Part shown: positions 33,972-43,010 of the stretch, in pieces
Position numbering within the stretch: position 1 is the first letter of the stretch
Layout: each line of letters starts with the position of its first letter
Assembly (NCBI RefSeq): GCF_036345995.1
Contig: NZ_CP107796.1
Span: forward strand, 5,890,001-5,954,000
Reading direction: 5' to 3'
DNA from: Streptomyces sp. NBC_00557
GTDB lineage: Bacteria; Actinomycetota; Actinomycetes; Streptomycetales; Streptomycetaceae
Length of the DNA: 64,000 bases
Position numbers and translations under genes: made by a program
Notes under the pieces: generated by a model
Told to the model about the DNA's origin: nothing
What the model saw: only the letters and a program-made list of their open reading frames with translations
The model's database searches: none

Positions 33972-34699
33972 CCGTCGACTTCTCCCGGTTCCCGCTCGCC
34001 CCGGGCGACCGCGTCCTGGACCTCGGCTGCGGGGCCGGCCGGCACGCCTTCGAGTGCTACCGGCGCGGCGCCCAGGTCGTGGCCCTGGACCGGAACGGCG
34101 ACGAGATCCGCGAGGTCGCCAAGTGGTTCGCGGCGATGAAGGAGGCCGGAGAGGCACCGGAGGGCGCCACCGCCACCGCCCTGGAGGGCGACGCCCTCGC
34201 GCTGCCCTTCCCCGACGAGTCCTTCGACGTGGTCATCATCTCCGAGGTGATGGAGCACATCCCCGACGACAAGGGCGTGCTCGCCGAGATGGTCCGCGTG
34301 CTCAGGCCGGGCGGCCGGATCGCCGTCACCGTGCCGCGCTACGGCCCCGAGAAGGTCTGCTGGGCGCTGTCCGACGCCTACCACGAGGTCGAGGGCGGCC
34401 ACATCCGCATCTACAGGGCCGACGAACTCGTCGCGAAGATCCGCGAGGCGGGCCTGAAGCCGTACGGCAGCCACCACGCGCACGCCCTGCACTCGCCGTA
34501 CTGGTGGCTGAAGTGCGCCTTCGGCGTCGACAACGACAAGGCGCTGCCGGTGCGGGCGTACCACAAGCTGCTGGTCTGGGACATCATGAAGAAGCCGCTG
34601 GCCACCCGGGTCGCCGAACAGGCGCTGAACCCGCTGATCGGCAAGAGCTTCGTCGTCTACGCCACCAAGCCGCACCTGCCCCGGGTGGACGCCAAGTGA
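33965..34699 (+). CDS. Class I SAM-dependent methyltransferase
   Basis: A 244-residue enzyme. VLDLGCGAGRHAFECYRRGA (motif I), the acidic VVALDRNGDEI, EGDALALPFPDESFDVVII and VLRPGGRIAVTVPRYGPEK give a complete Methyltransf_11 fold. The GTG start overlaps the glycosyltransferase stop by 7 bases, so the two are translationally coupled. A C-terminal amphipathic region (YWWLKCAFGVDN onward) may meet a membrane-linked substrate. The target could be the product of the adjacent glycosyltransferase. Confidence 0.87.
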   Translation: MLTVDFSRFPLAPGDRVLDLGCGAGRHAFECYRRGAQVVALDRNGDEIREVAKWFAAMKEAGEAPEGATATALEGDALALPFPDESFDVVIISEVMEHIPDDKGVLAEMVRVLRPGGRIAVTVPRYGPEKVCWALSDAYHEVEGGHIRIYRADELVAKIREAGLKPYGSHHAHALHSPYWWLKCAFGVDNDKALPVRAYHKLLVWDIMKKPLATRVAEQALNPLIGKSFVVYATKPHLPRVDAK

Positions 34700-35766
34700 C
34701 CACCCCCCGGACAGAACACCTCGTCCTGCCCGGGGTCCTCACCGCCGGGCAGGCCGCCGCGACCGTCCGCGGCATCCTCGCCAACCAGCGGGAGGACGGC
34801 GCGATCCCCTGGTTCCGCGGCCACCACCTGGATCCCTGGGACCACACCGAGGCCGCGATGGCCCTGGACGCGGCCGGCGAACACGAGGCCGCCGAGCGGG
34901 CCTACCGGTGGCTCGCCCGGCACCAGAACGAGGACGGCTCCTGGTACGCCGCCTACGCCGACGGCGCCCACGACGACGTCACCGACCGCGCCCGCGAGTC
35001 CAACTTCGTCGCCTACATAGCCGTCGGTGTCTGGCATCACTACCTCTCCACCGGCGACGACACCTTCCTGGACCGCATGTGGCCCACCGTCTACGCGGCC
35101 ATCGAGTGGGTGCTCGCGCTGCAGCAGCCCGGCGGCCAGATCGGCTGGCGCCGCGACGACGACGGCACCCCCGCCCCCGACGCCCTGCTCACCGGCAGCT
35201 CCTCCATCCACCACGCGCTGCGCTGCGCCCTCGCCATCGCCGAGCAGCGTGAAGAGCCGCAGCCCGACTGGGAGCTGGCCGTCGGCGCGCTGCGCCACGC
35301 GATCCGCCGGCACCCCGAGCGCTTCCTCGACAAGGACCGCTACTCGATGGACTGGTACTACCCGGTCCTCGGCGGCGCGCTCACCGGCGAGGAGGCCAGG
35401 GCCCGCATCGCCGCGTCCTGGGACCGGTTCGTGGTGCCGGACACCGGCGTGCGCTGCGTGGTCCCCAACCCGTGGGTCACCGGCGGCGAGTCCAGCGAAC
35501 TCGCCCTCGCCCTGTGGGCGGTGGGCGAGTCGGACCGGGCCCTGGAGATCCTGCAGTCCATCCAGCACCTGCGCGATCCGGACAGCGGCCTGTACTGGAC
35601 GGGCTACGTCTTCGACGACGACGCCGTCTGGCCCCGCGAACTGACCACCTGGACGGCCGGCGCCCTGCTCCTCGCCGTCGCCGCGCTCGGCGGCCACGAG
35701 CCCACCTGCGCGGTCTTCGGCGGGGAACACCTCCCGGCCGGCCTGGACCCCGACTGCTGCGCCTAG
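34696..35766 (+). CDS. Alpha/alpha-toroid protein (prenyltransferase / glycosidase-like)
   Basis: A 356-residue, helix-rich protein. NQREDGAIPWFRGHHLDPWD, RHQNEDGSWYAAYAD, PTVYAAIEWVLALQQPGGQI and the DDxxWPRELTTWTAGALLLA tail match the prenyltransferase-like/glucoamylase-type toroid. GTG overlaps the methyltransferase stop (GTGA), making a strict three-gene unit. It may act on a glycan or a polyprenyl sugar. No catalytic acid pair can be fixed by eye. Confidence 0.75.
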   Translation: MTTPRTEHLVLPGVLTAGQAAATVRGILANQREDGAIPWFRGHHLDPWDHTEAAMALDAAGEHEAAERAYRWLARHQNEDGSWYAAYADGAHDDVTDRARESNFVAYIAVGVWHHYLSTGDDTFLDRMWPTVYAAIEWVLALQQPGGQIGWRRDDDGTPAPDALLTGSSSIHHALRCALAIAEQREEPQPDWELAVGALRHAIRRHPERFLDKDRYSMDWYYPVLGGALTGEEARARIAASWDRFVVPDTGVRCVVPNPWVTGGESSELALALWAVGESDRALEILQSIQHLRDPDSGLYWTGYVFDDDAVWPRELTTWTAGALLLAVAALGGHEPTCAVFGGEHLPAGLDPDCCA

Positions 35767-35787
35767 CCGGGGCCCAGCGCCGGGTAC

Positions 35788-36081
35788 TCAGTGCCGGTGC
35801 ATCCGGTTGGCGATGGCGTGGCCGACGAACAGGTACACCACCGCGGCCAGACCGTACCCGGCCACCACCCGGGCCCACGCCTCGTCGAAGGTGAACAGGT
35901 CGTGCGACCAGCCGGCCAGCCAGGCGGCGGCCTGGTGGACGAACTGCACCAGGCTGTTGGCGCGGTTGGCGTCCAGCAGATACATCAGGATCCACAGGCC
36001 GAGGATCACGGCCATGATGTCGGCGACGACCGCGATGACCGTCCCGGCCTGATTCGCGCTGTTGCGATATCGAGGGGACAT
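35788..36081 (-). CDS. Small two-TM membrane protein
   Basis: A 97-residue protein starting MSPRYRNSANQAGTVIAVVA. TM1 spans about 14-35 (VIAVVADIMAVILGLWILMYLL). An amphipathic part around WLAGWSHDLFTFDEAW follows, then TM2 (VVAGYGLAAVVYLFVGHAI). ATG at 36081 has GGAAGG close by; the longer frame to 36498 has no homology-like content. Conserved in Streptomyces; function unknown. Confidence 0.75.
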   Translation of the reverse strand: MSPRYRNSANQAGTVIAVVADIMAVILGLWILMYLLDANRANSLVQFVHQAAAWLAGWSHDLFTFDEAWARVVAGYGLAAVVYLFVGHAIANRMHRH

Positions 36082-36210
36082 ACCTTCCGGATTGCCGGGC
36101 CGCGACCGGTGAAACCCGAACGGCGGGCGCCGAGTGGCGCCCCCGGCCACCCCGGGCGACGCTGCCGGAGGAAGCCAACCGCTCGGGGAGGAGAGGTACC
36201 GGAGGATCCC

Positions 36211-36792
36211 GTGCCCGTACCCGTACGGCGCCTCTGCGTGGCGCTCACCCTGTGCTTTGCCCTGCTGGCCGGTTCCACCGCCTGCGGGAGCAGCGAGAGG
36301 GCCACCACGAAGGACACCGCGGCGGTACCGGCCCTGCAGACCGTCCCGGCCGCCGCCACCCCCGGCCCCACGACCTCCGCGGAGAAGCGCAGGTTCGCCA
36401 GGACGCGCTTCGTCGTGGACGCCGGTCTCGCGGCCGGCGCGACCTACCAGTGGATCGTGAAGCCCTACAAGGCCGGGAAGTTCAAGAAGGGCGCCCACGG
36501 CCGCAAGACGGCCCTCGTCAAGGCCGCCGTCGCCGGCGCCTTCGCCTACAACCGCCTCAAGGCCGCCGTCCGCAACGCCCAGGCCGACCCCACGCTGTCC
36601 AAGGCGCTCGCGCCGCTCGACTCCGCCATCGCCGGCCTGAAGGACCTGCCGTCCAGGCTCCGCAAGGGCGACGGCAGCGCGGTGAACTCCTTCAACGACA
36701 CCATCGACAAGGTCAAGGGAGCGGGCGCGAGCGCCGGCGCCCCGGTCGAGGACAAGGTGCCGTCCGCCTCCCAGCTCAGGGGAAGCAGCTAG
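36211..36792 (+). CDS. Putative lipoprotein
   Basis: A 193-residue exported protein. Basic n-region, LCVALTLCFALLAGSTACGSS with a lipobox-like cysteine, a Thr/Pro/Ala linker, then a basic helical domain (YQWIVKPYKAGKFKKGAHGR, later VAGAFAYNRLKAAVRNA). GGAGGATCCC precedes the GTG. It is probably anchored outside the membrane. No enzymatic motif is seen. Confidence 0.72.
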   Translation: MPVPVRRLCVALTLCFALLAGSTACGSSERATTKDTAAVPALQTVPAAATPGPTTSAEKRRFARTRFVVDAGLAAGATYQWIVKPYKAGKFKKGAHGRKTALVKAAVAGAFAYNRLKAAVRNAQADPTLSKALAPLDSAIAGLKDLPSRLRKGDGSAVNSFNDTIDKVKGAGASAGAPVEDKVPSASQLRGSS

Positions 36793-36851
36793 GAGGTCCG
36801 CCGTCCCGGCACACCGTCAATTCCCTTGTCGGGAGCGGCCGTACGACGGCA

Positions 36852-36883
36852 ACGGCCCCCCGCCCGGACGGGCGAGGGGCCGT
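36852..36883. terminator. Bidirectional terminator
   Basis: ACGGCCCC/GGGGCCGT with an inner GCCC/GGGC stem, between convergent genes. Confidence 0.7.
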
Positions 36884-36903
36884 GTGCGACGGCTGCGGCG
36901 GAC

Positions 36904-37734
36904 TCAGCCGCGCTGAATCCCGGTGGTGTCCTGCAGGACGCCACGGCGGCCGTCCTGGGTCTGCGCGACGAGCGCGGCACCACGCTGCTCCACGGCCAGG
37001 TACCAGGTGCCCGGCGCCAGTTCGGCGATCGGGTTGGGCGAACCGTCCTCCGCGAACAGCGGACGGGTCACCGGCACGGCGAACCAGAACGGCGAGAAGT
37101 CACCGGCGGGCGGCTGCGCGGCGGCCGGAGCACCCTGCGCGGCCGGCTGCTGCCCGAACGGCTGCCCCGGCTGCGGCTGCGCACCGTACGGCTGGCCCGG
37201 CTGCGGCTGGGCACCCGGGTAGCCGTAACCCCCGGGCGGCTGGGCGCCGTAGGGCTGCGGGGCGGCCGGCTTGGGGGCCGGGAGCAGAGCGGCCTGGAGG
37301 GCGGGGACCAGGGGGGTGGCGATGGCGGCGGCGGCCATGACGAGCGAGGCGATCAGGGCGAGGATGAGGCCACCGCCGGCACTCAGGCCGCTGTCGGAGC
37401 TGTTGCCGATGTTGTCGATGCCGCTGGCCGGGTCGAAGATGTTCCCGAGCGCACTCCAAGCGGCGAAGACGGTGAACGCGACGCCGAAGTGACCGAGGTC
37501 GAGACCCGCGACCTTGGGTGCCTGCGGCAGCCCGCGAGCGACGACGATCAGCGCGGCCCCGATGATGCCCGCCAGGACGACACCCAACAAGACGGGCCCG
37601 CTGCTCCAGGCGTTGGGGATCTCCGAGCTACTGACTCCGTCGATCGAGTAGAGGCTGAGGAACGACGCGATGAGCAGCGCAACCGCTGCCACGATCACCA
37701 CGCCGTCGCCTCTAGTGAGGGAGCGGATATTCAC
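36904..37734 (-). CDS. DUF5336-type membrane protein with Pro/Gln-rich repeats
   Basis: A 276-residue protein starting VNIRSLTRGDGVVIVAAVAL. Four TM segments are followed by a tract of repeated QPYGAQPQPGQP units (about residues 165-205) and a C-terminal domain (FSPFWFAVPVTRPLFAEDGS to TGIQRG). The start at GTG 37734 is chosen because GAAGGA lies six bases upstream; the frame extends to 37821 without a site. Function unknown; the repeats may mediate assembly. Confidence 0.78.
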   Translation of the reverse strand: MNIRSLTRGDGVVIVAAVALLIASFLSLYSIDGVSSSEIPNAWSSGPVLLGVVLAGIIGAALIVVARGLPQAPKVAGLDLGHFGVAFTVFAAWSALGNIFDPASGIDNIGNSSDSGLSAGGGLILALIASLVMAAAAIATPLVPALQAALLPAPKPAAPQPYGAQPPGGYGYPGAQPQPGQPYGAQPQPGQPFGQQPAAQGAPAAAQPPAGDFSPFWFAVPVTRPLFAEDGSPNPIAELAPGTWYLAVEQRGAALVAQTQDGRRGVLQDTTGIQRG

Positions 37735-37817
37735 CTTAGGTCCTTCGTAGGTCGTCTCGTCGTCGGTAGACACTACCGTCCACAAGATCCCGGTGTCCGG
37801 CCGCATCCACCCGCCGG

Positions 37818-38810
37818 TCACGACCGACGCAGGAAACTCACGATTCCCTCAGAGATCCCCTGTGCCGCCCGCTGTCGCCAGGCCCCGCTGGTCAGCAGTG
37901 CCGCGTCCTTGCTATCGCGCATGTTGCCGCACTCGATGAACACCTTGGGAACCGTTGACAGATTGAGACCGCCCAGGTCCGTGCGTGTGACGAGACCGGT
38001 ACCGTGGCCCAGGTAGTTGGACGCCGGCTCACCGGTCTCGCGCACGAAGTCGCCCGCGATGCGCACACCGAGGTCGTGCGAGGGGCCGACGATGTGCCGG
38101 GTGTCGGCGGCACCGGCGTGCACGGGCCCCGGCAGGATCACGTGGAAGCCGCGGTCGCCCTCGGCGGCGCCGTCGGCGTGGATGGAGATCGCCGCGTCCG
38201 CGTGCGCCTCGTTGCCGGCCCGCGCCCGCTGGTCGACGCAGGGCCCCCAGGCGGGGCTGCCGCCGTCATGGGTCAGCTTCACCGTGGCGCCCTGCTTCTC
38301 CAGCAGCGCGCGCAGCCGGTGCGCGACGTCCAGGGTGAACCGGGCCTCGGTGTAACCGCCGTTGGTGGACGTCCCGGTGGTGTCGCACTCCTTCCAGTTC
38401 GTGCCGATGTTCACCTTGCGGTTGATCTCGGCCGTGTGCTGGAAGTTGCCGGGGTTGTGCCCGGGATCGATGACGACGACCTTGCCCTTGAGCGGGCCGG
38501 CCCCGGCCGCACCCGAGGGCCGCTTGCCGTCGTCGGTGGAGGAGACGGAGGAAGCGGAGGAAGAGGACGAAGAGGACGAGGAAGGGGACGCGGCGTGGGC
38601 CGACGGCGCGGACGCGCCGGCCGTACCGGACACGGGCGCCGCGGACGCCGTACGGTCCGCGCCGCCCTTCCCGGCGCCGCCGCCCACCGCCTCGTACACC
38701 ACCCAGCCGAGCAACGCGCCGGGCACCAGCGCGGCGAGCGCCACAGCCAACGGACCACGCCGGGACCGGCGCGACTGCGGGGGATCGAACTCGGGGCCTA
38801 GGTAGGACAC
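37818..38810 (-). CDS. N-acetylmuramoyl-L-alanine amidase (Amidase_3)
   Basis: A 330-residue protein with an N-terminal membrane anchor (residues 20-42), a Ser-rich linker (nine consecutive Ser) and a zinc amidase domain. KVVVIDPGHNPGNFQH provides the first His, GGYTEARFTLDVAHRL the Glu, ISIHADGA the second His, and VFIECGNMRDSKDA the catalytic Glu. It cleaves the amide between MurNAc and L-Ala in peptidoglycan. The GTG start is at 38810. Confidence 0.9.
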   Translation of the reverse strand: MSYLGPEFDPPQSRRSRRGPLAVALAALVPGALLGWVVYEAVGGGAGKGGADRTASAAPVSGTAGASAPSAHAASPSSSSSSSSSASSVSSTDDGKRPSGAAGAGPLKGKVVVIDPGHNPGNFQHTAEINRKVNIGTNWKECDTTGTSTNGGYTEARFTLDVAHRLRALLEKQGATVKLTHDGGSPAWGPCVDQRARAGNEAHADAAISIHADGAAEGDRGFHVILPGPVHAGAADTRHIVGPSHDLGVRIAGDFVRETGEPASNYLGHGTGLVTRTDLGGLNLSTVPKVFIECGNMRDSKDAALLTSGAWRQRAAQGISEGIVSFLRRS

Positions 38811-38831
38811 GTTGCGACTCTAACCGGGCCG

Positions 38832-39485
38832 TCAGATCCCCGCTCCGGTTCGCCGCAGGACACGCAGGGAGCCGGTCACCGAGACCTCGGTGAACGCCCC
38901 GGACCCGAGGGCCCGCAGGTACACGCGGTACGGCGCCTGGCCGGTGAACTCGTCCTCGGGTTCCGGGAAGACGTCGTGGATGACGAGGAGGCCGCCCTCG
39001 GCGACGTGCGGCGCCCAGCCCTCGTAGTCGGCGGCGGCGTGCTCGTCGGTGTGGCCGCCGTCGACGAAGACGAGGCCGAGTGGGGTGTTCCACAGGGCGG
39101 CGATCTGCGGCGAGCGCCCCACGAGGGCGACCACGTGCTCCTCCAGGCCCGCCTTGAACAGCGTCCGCCGGAAGGCCGGCAGCGTGTCCATCAGGCCGAC
39201 CTCCGGGTCGACGGTCTCCGGGTCGTGGTAGTCCCAGCCCGGCTGCTGTTCCTCGCTGCCCCGGTGGTGGTCCACCGTCAGCGCCGTGACCCCGGCCGCC
39301 CGGGCCGCGTCGGCGAGCAGCACGGTGGACCGGCCGCAGTACGTCCCCACCTCCAGCAGCGGCAGCCCCAGCCGCCCGGCCTCCACCGCCGCCGCGTACA
39401 GCGCCAGCCCCTCGTCCACGGGCATGAACCCCTTGGCCGCCTCGAACGCGGCCAGGATCTCGGGCTTGGGGGCGGTGGCGGACAT
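38832..39485 (-). CDS. Class I SAM-dependent methyltransferase
   Basis: A 217-residue protein. PLLEVGTYCGRSTVLLADAA (motif I), LTVDHHRGSEEQQPGWDYHD, GLVFVDGGHTDEHAAADYEG and GGLLVIHDVFPEPEDE resemble the methyltransferase_24 / cephalosporin-hydroxylase-like set. ATG at 39485 follows GGAAGG. The target is unknown. Confidence 0.82.
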   Translation of the reverse strand: MSATAPKPEILAAFEAAKGFMPVDEGLALYAAAVEAGRLGLPLLEVGTYCGRSTVLLADAARAAGVTALTVDHHRGSEEQQPGWDYHDPETVDPEVGLMDTLPAFRRTLFKAGLEEHVVALVGRSPQIAALWNTPLGLVFVDGGHTDEHAAADYEGWAPHVAEGGLLVIHDVFPEPEDEFTGQAPYRVYLRALGSGAFTEVSVTGSLRVLRRTGAGI

Positions 39486-39527
39486 GGGGGCCTTCCGGTC
39501 GTACGGCTGTTCCGGGCGCCCATGCTG

Positions 39528-39563
39528 CCGCACCCCCCGTCGGCGCGTCGACGGGGGGTGCGG
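39528..39563 (-). terminator. Terminator downstream of the MFS gene
   Basis: A 15-bp perfect stem, CCGCACCCCCCGTCG with its complement, and a 6-nt loop. Confidence 0.8.
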
Positions 39564-39595
39564 CAGGCGCCGCGGAGGGGCGCGGGGCCGTGCGG

Positions 39596-41341
39596 CTAGG
39601 CGCTCACGGTCTCCCCGGGCAGCGAAAGATCCAGCTCGACGGCCCGCTCCTCACCGGAGTGCGTGGCGGCGGAGGCCCGCGGCCCGTGGCCGGAGGCCTT
39701 CGCGGCGAGGACGTACGCCCCCTGCGCCGGCACGGCGAGGGCATAGCTGCCGTCCTCGTCGGTGACGGTCGCGCCCTCCTGCCGGCCCCGCCGGTCGATC
39801 AGCGTGACCCTGGCCCGGGCGACCGGAACGCCGTCGGCGCCCAGCACCCGGCCGCGGAAGCCCCGCAGCACCTCCTCGGCCCGCTCCAGCACGGCGTCCT
39901 CCTCGCTGCTGGCCCGCAGCTGTGTGTGCTGCGGACCCGGCCGGGAGGCCCTGGGCAGGAACAGCGCGAGCAGCAGACCCACCGCCACCGCGGCCGTCGC
40001 GATCAGGAAGGACACCCGGAACCCGTGCATGGTCGGGATCGCGACGCCGCCGGCGTTCTGCGCCGTGTTGGCCAGCACCATCCCGACGACGGCGCTCGAC
40101 ACCGAGGTGCCGATGGACCGCATCAGGGTGTTGAGGCCGTTCGCCGCGCCGGTCTCCGAGGCCGGCACCGCGCCGACGATCAGCGCGGGCAGCGAGGAGT
40201 AGGCGAGGCCGATGCCCGCGCCGAGGATCACGGAGGTGACGATCGTCTGCCAGGCGGCGTCCATCAGGCCGAGCCCGCCGCCGTAGCCGATCGCGATGAC
40301 CAGCAGGCCGATGATGAGGGTGGTCTTCGGGCCGTACCGGGCGGACAGCCGGGCGTACACCGGCGCCGTGAACATCATCGTCAGACCCAGCGGGGCCACG
40401 CACAGGCCCGCGACGACCATGGACTGGCCGAGGCCGTAGCCGGTGGCCTTCGGCAGCTGGAGCAGCTGGGGCAGGACCAGGGAGACGACGTAGAACGCGA
40501 CGCCGACCATGATCGAGGCGAGGTTGGTGAAGAGGACGGCAGGGCGCGCGGTGGTGCGCAGGTCGACCAGGGGCGCCTGGCTGCGCAGCTCGTACAGGCC
40601 CCACAGCACGAGGACGACGACCGACCCGGCGAACAGGCCGAGCGTCGTGCCCGACGACCATCCCCAGTCGCTGCCCTTGGTGATCGGCAGCAGCAGGAGC
40701 ACCAGTCCGCCGGACAGGCCGACGGCGCCGAGCAGGTCGAAGGAGCCCTCGGCGCGCACGGGGGACTCGGGGACGACGAGCAGGGTCAGGGCGATGGACA
40801 GCACGCCGAGGCCGGCGGCGCCGTAGAACAGGGCGTGCCAGTCGGTGTGCTGGGCGACCAGGGCCGCGGCGGGCAGGGCGAGGCCGCCGCCGACGCCGAT
40901 GGAGGAACTCATCAGGGCCATGGCCGAGCCGAGCCGTTCGCGGGGCAGCATGTCGCGCATCAGACCGATGCCGAGCGGGATCGCGCCCATGGCGAAGCCC
41001 TGGAGGGTACGGCCGACGATCATGGTCAGCAGCTGGCTGGTGAGGGCGCTGATCAGGGCGCCGACCACCATCACGGCCAGGCTGAGGATCAGCATCCGCC
41101 GCTTGCCGTAGAGGTCGCCGAGCCGGCCCATGATGGGCGTGGCCACGGCGCCGGACAGGAGGGTCGAGGTGAGGACCCAGGTGGCGTTGGAGGGCGCGGT
41201 GTCCAGCAGCTGCGGCAGGTCTTTGATGACCGGCACGAGCAGCGTCTGCATCACCGCGACGACGATGCCCGCGAAGGCGAGCACCGGGACCAGGGCGCCG
41301 CCGGCCCTCCGGGGCGGCTGGTCGGTCGTCGTGTGGGTCAT
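39596..41341 (-). CDS. DHA2 MFS transporter with C-terminal carboxypeptidase-regulatory-like domain
   Basis: A 581-residue protein with a 14-TM DHA2 exporter core: GRLGDLYGKRRMLI motif A and SSSIGVGGGLALPAA motif C region. After TM14 a tail of about 110 residues carries a transthyretin-like fold: GRVLGADGVPVARARVTLID, then TDEDGSYALAVPAQGAYVLA. Such beta domains normally sit outside the membrane or in surface proteins, so the fusion to an exporter is unusual. It is divergent to another DHA2 gene, with 211 bases between starts. Confidence 0.85.
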   Translation of the reverse strand: MTHTTTDQPPRRAGGALVPVLAFAGIVVAVMQTLLVPVIKDLPQLLDTAPSNATWVLTSTLLSGAVATPIMGRLGDLYGKRRMLILSLAVMVVGALISALTSQLLTMIVGRTLQGFAMGAIPLGIGLMRDMLPRERLGSAMALMSSSIGVGGGLALPAAALVAQHTDWHALFYGAAGLGVLSIALTLLVVPESPVRAEGSFDLLGAVGLSGGLVLLLLPITKGSDWGWSSGTTLGLFAGSVVVLVLWGLYELRSQAPLVDLRTTARPAVLFTNLASIMVGVAFYVVSLVLPQLLQLPKATGYGLGQSMVVAGLCVAPLGLTMMFTAPVYARLSARYGPKTTLIIGLLVIAIGYGGGLGLMDAAWQTIVTSVILGAGIGLAYSSLPALIVGAVPASETGAANGLNTLMRSIGTSVSSAVVGMVLANTAQNAGGVAIPTMHGFRVSFLIATAAVAVGLLLALFLPRASRPGPQHTQLRASSEEDAVLERAEEVLRGFRGRVLGADGVPVARARVTLIDRRGRQEGATVTDEDGSYALAVPAQGAYVLAAKASGHGPRASAATHSGEERAVELDLSLPGETVSA

Positions 41342-41552
41342 TGAGTGAGGCCTCCCGTGTACATAAGTGCCGGGTAAACCTCGTATGCACAGGCAACTAT
41401 TCCGTTGCTTCGGGCTGCTAATGAATTCTTGACCTCCTCATGGGTTTCTGACGCGCCGTCAGCAGCTGGAGAGGGTGTGGGACCTAGGCCGCAGGGCTGA
41501 GGGCGCTCGTGGTCCGAAAAGCCGATGCAAGGACCGCAACCGGCTTGAGACC

Positions 41553-42989
41553 ATGACGCCCATGCTGGAAGCCGCCGACACCGCACCCCGTATATCCCGC
41601 CGCACGGCACCGCCCACCTGGCTGGTGGTGGCACTCGCCTGCGCCGGACAGTTCCTGGTCGTGCTCGACGTGTCGGTGGTGAACGTCGCCCTGCCGTCCA
41701 TGCGGTCCGGGCTCGGCCTGACCGCGACCGGCCTGCAGTGGGTCGTGAACGCCTACGCCATCGCCTTCGCCGGGTTCATGCTGCTCGGCGGCCGGGCCGG
41801 CGACCTCTACGGCCGCAAGCGGATGTTCCTGGTCGGCCTCGGCCTGTTCACGCTGGCCTCGCTGGGCGGCGGCCTCGCCCAGGAGGGCCCGCAGCTGCTC
41901 CTGGCACGGGCCGTGCAGGGCCTCGGGGCGGCGGTGCTCGCGCCCTCCACGCTGACCCTGCTGACCTCCGCCGTGCCGGAGGGCGCGGCACGGGCCCGCG
42001 CGATCGCCACCTGGACCGCGGTCGGCGCCGGCGGCGGAGCCGCGGGCGGGCTGGTCGGCGGGGTGCTCGTGGACGTGCTCTCCTGGCGCTGGGTGCTGCT
42101 GATCAACGTGCCGGTGGGCGCGCTGGTGCTGGCCGGCTCGGTGCTCTGGCTCACCGAGAGCCGCGCCGGCGACGGGCGGCGCCTCGACCTGCCGGGCGCC
42201 CTGCTCGTCACGGCGGGCCTCGCCACCCTGGCCTACGGCATCTCGCAGACCGAGGCGGAGGGCTGGACGGCCCCGGCCACGCTGACGCCGCTGCTCGCCG
42301 GGCTGCTGCTGATCGCCCTGTTCCTGCTGGCCGAGGCCCGCACGGCGGCCCCGCTGATGCCGCTCGGCCTGCTCCGGCTGCGCCCGGTCGCCTCGGCCAA
42401 CGCGGCGATGTTCCTCTCCGGCTCGGCCATGTTCTGCATGTGGTATTTCATGACGCTCTACGCCCAGAACGTCCTCGGCTACTCGCCGCTGGAAGCCGGT
42501 GTCGCGCTCGTCCCCAGCTCGCTGGCCGTGGTCGTCGGCTCCAAGCTGGCGCCGCGCCTGATGCGGCTAGCGGGCCCGCGGAACGTGGCGGTGCTGGGCA
42601 CGCTGGTGGCCGCCGCCGGCTTCGGCTGGCAGTCGACGATGAGCGCGCACGAGGAGTACGTCACCGCGATCATGGTCCCGGGCGTCCTGATGATGCTCGG
42701 CGCGGGCCTGGCGGCGACCCCGCTCGCCTCCCTCGCCACGTCGGGGGCGGCGCCGGGCGAGGCGGGCGTGGTGTCGGGGCTGGTCAACACCTCGCGGACG
42801 ATGGGCGGTTCGCTGGGGCTCGCCGTGATGTCGACCGTAGCCGCGGCCGGCACGGGCGCCGGGCACGGGCCGGAAGCGCTGACCGACGGCTATGCGCTGG
42901 CGTTCCGGGTCAGTACGGCGGTGCTGCTGGGCGGGGCGGTGCTGATGCTGGTGTGGCTGCCGCGCAGGGTCACCGGGCCGCGCGGCTGA
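41553..42989 (+). CDS. DHA2-type MFS drug exporter
   Basis: A 478-residue, 14-TM transporter. VVLDVSVVNVALPSMRSGLG in TM1, the motif A stretch GGRAGDLYGRKRMF, and TWTAVGAGGGAAGGLVGGVL (motif C) fit the EmrB/QacA class. ATG at 41553 is taken as start because TM1 follows directly; the frame opens 78 bases earlier without a site. Confidence 0.87.
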   Translation: MTPMLEAADTAPRISRRTAPPTWLVVALACAGQFLVVLDVSVVNVALPSMRSGLGLTATGLQWVVNAYAIAFAGFMLLGGRAGDLYGRKRMFLVGLGLFTLASLGGGLAQEGPQLLLARAVQGLGAAVLAPSTLTLLTSAVPEGAARARAIATWTAVGAGGGAAGGLVGGVLVDVLSWRWVLLINVPVGALVLAGSVLWLTESRAGDGRRLDLPGALLVTAGLATLAYGISQTEAEGWTAPATLTPLLAGLLLIALFLLAEARTAAPLMPLGLLRLRPVASANAAMFLSGSAMFCMWYFMTLYAQNVLGYSPLEAGVALVPSSLAVVVGSKLAPRLMRLAGPRNVAVLGTLVAAAGFGWQSTMSAHEEYVTAIMVPGVLMMLGAGLAATPLASLATSGAAPGEAGVVSGLVNTSRTMGGSLGLAVMSTVAAAGTGAGHGPEALTDGYALAFRVSTAVLLGGAVLMLVWLPRRVTGPRG

Positions 42990-43010
42990 CCCGGGCGGCT
43001 CGGCGGCGGC

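Noticed and set aside
38530..38600. Frameshift or repeat expansion in the Ser-rich stretch of the amidase
   Set aside because: The run of serine codons is in frame, and Ser-rich linkers between anchor and catalytic domain are common.
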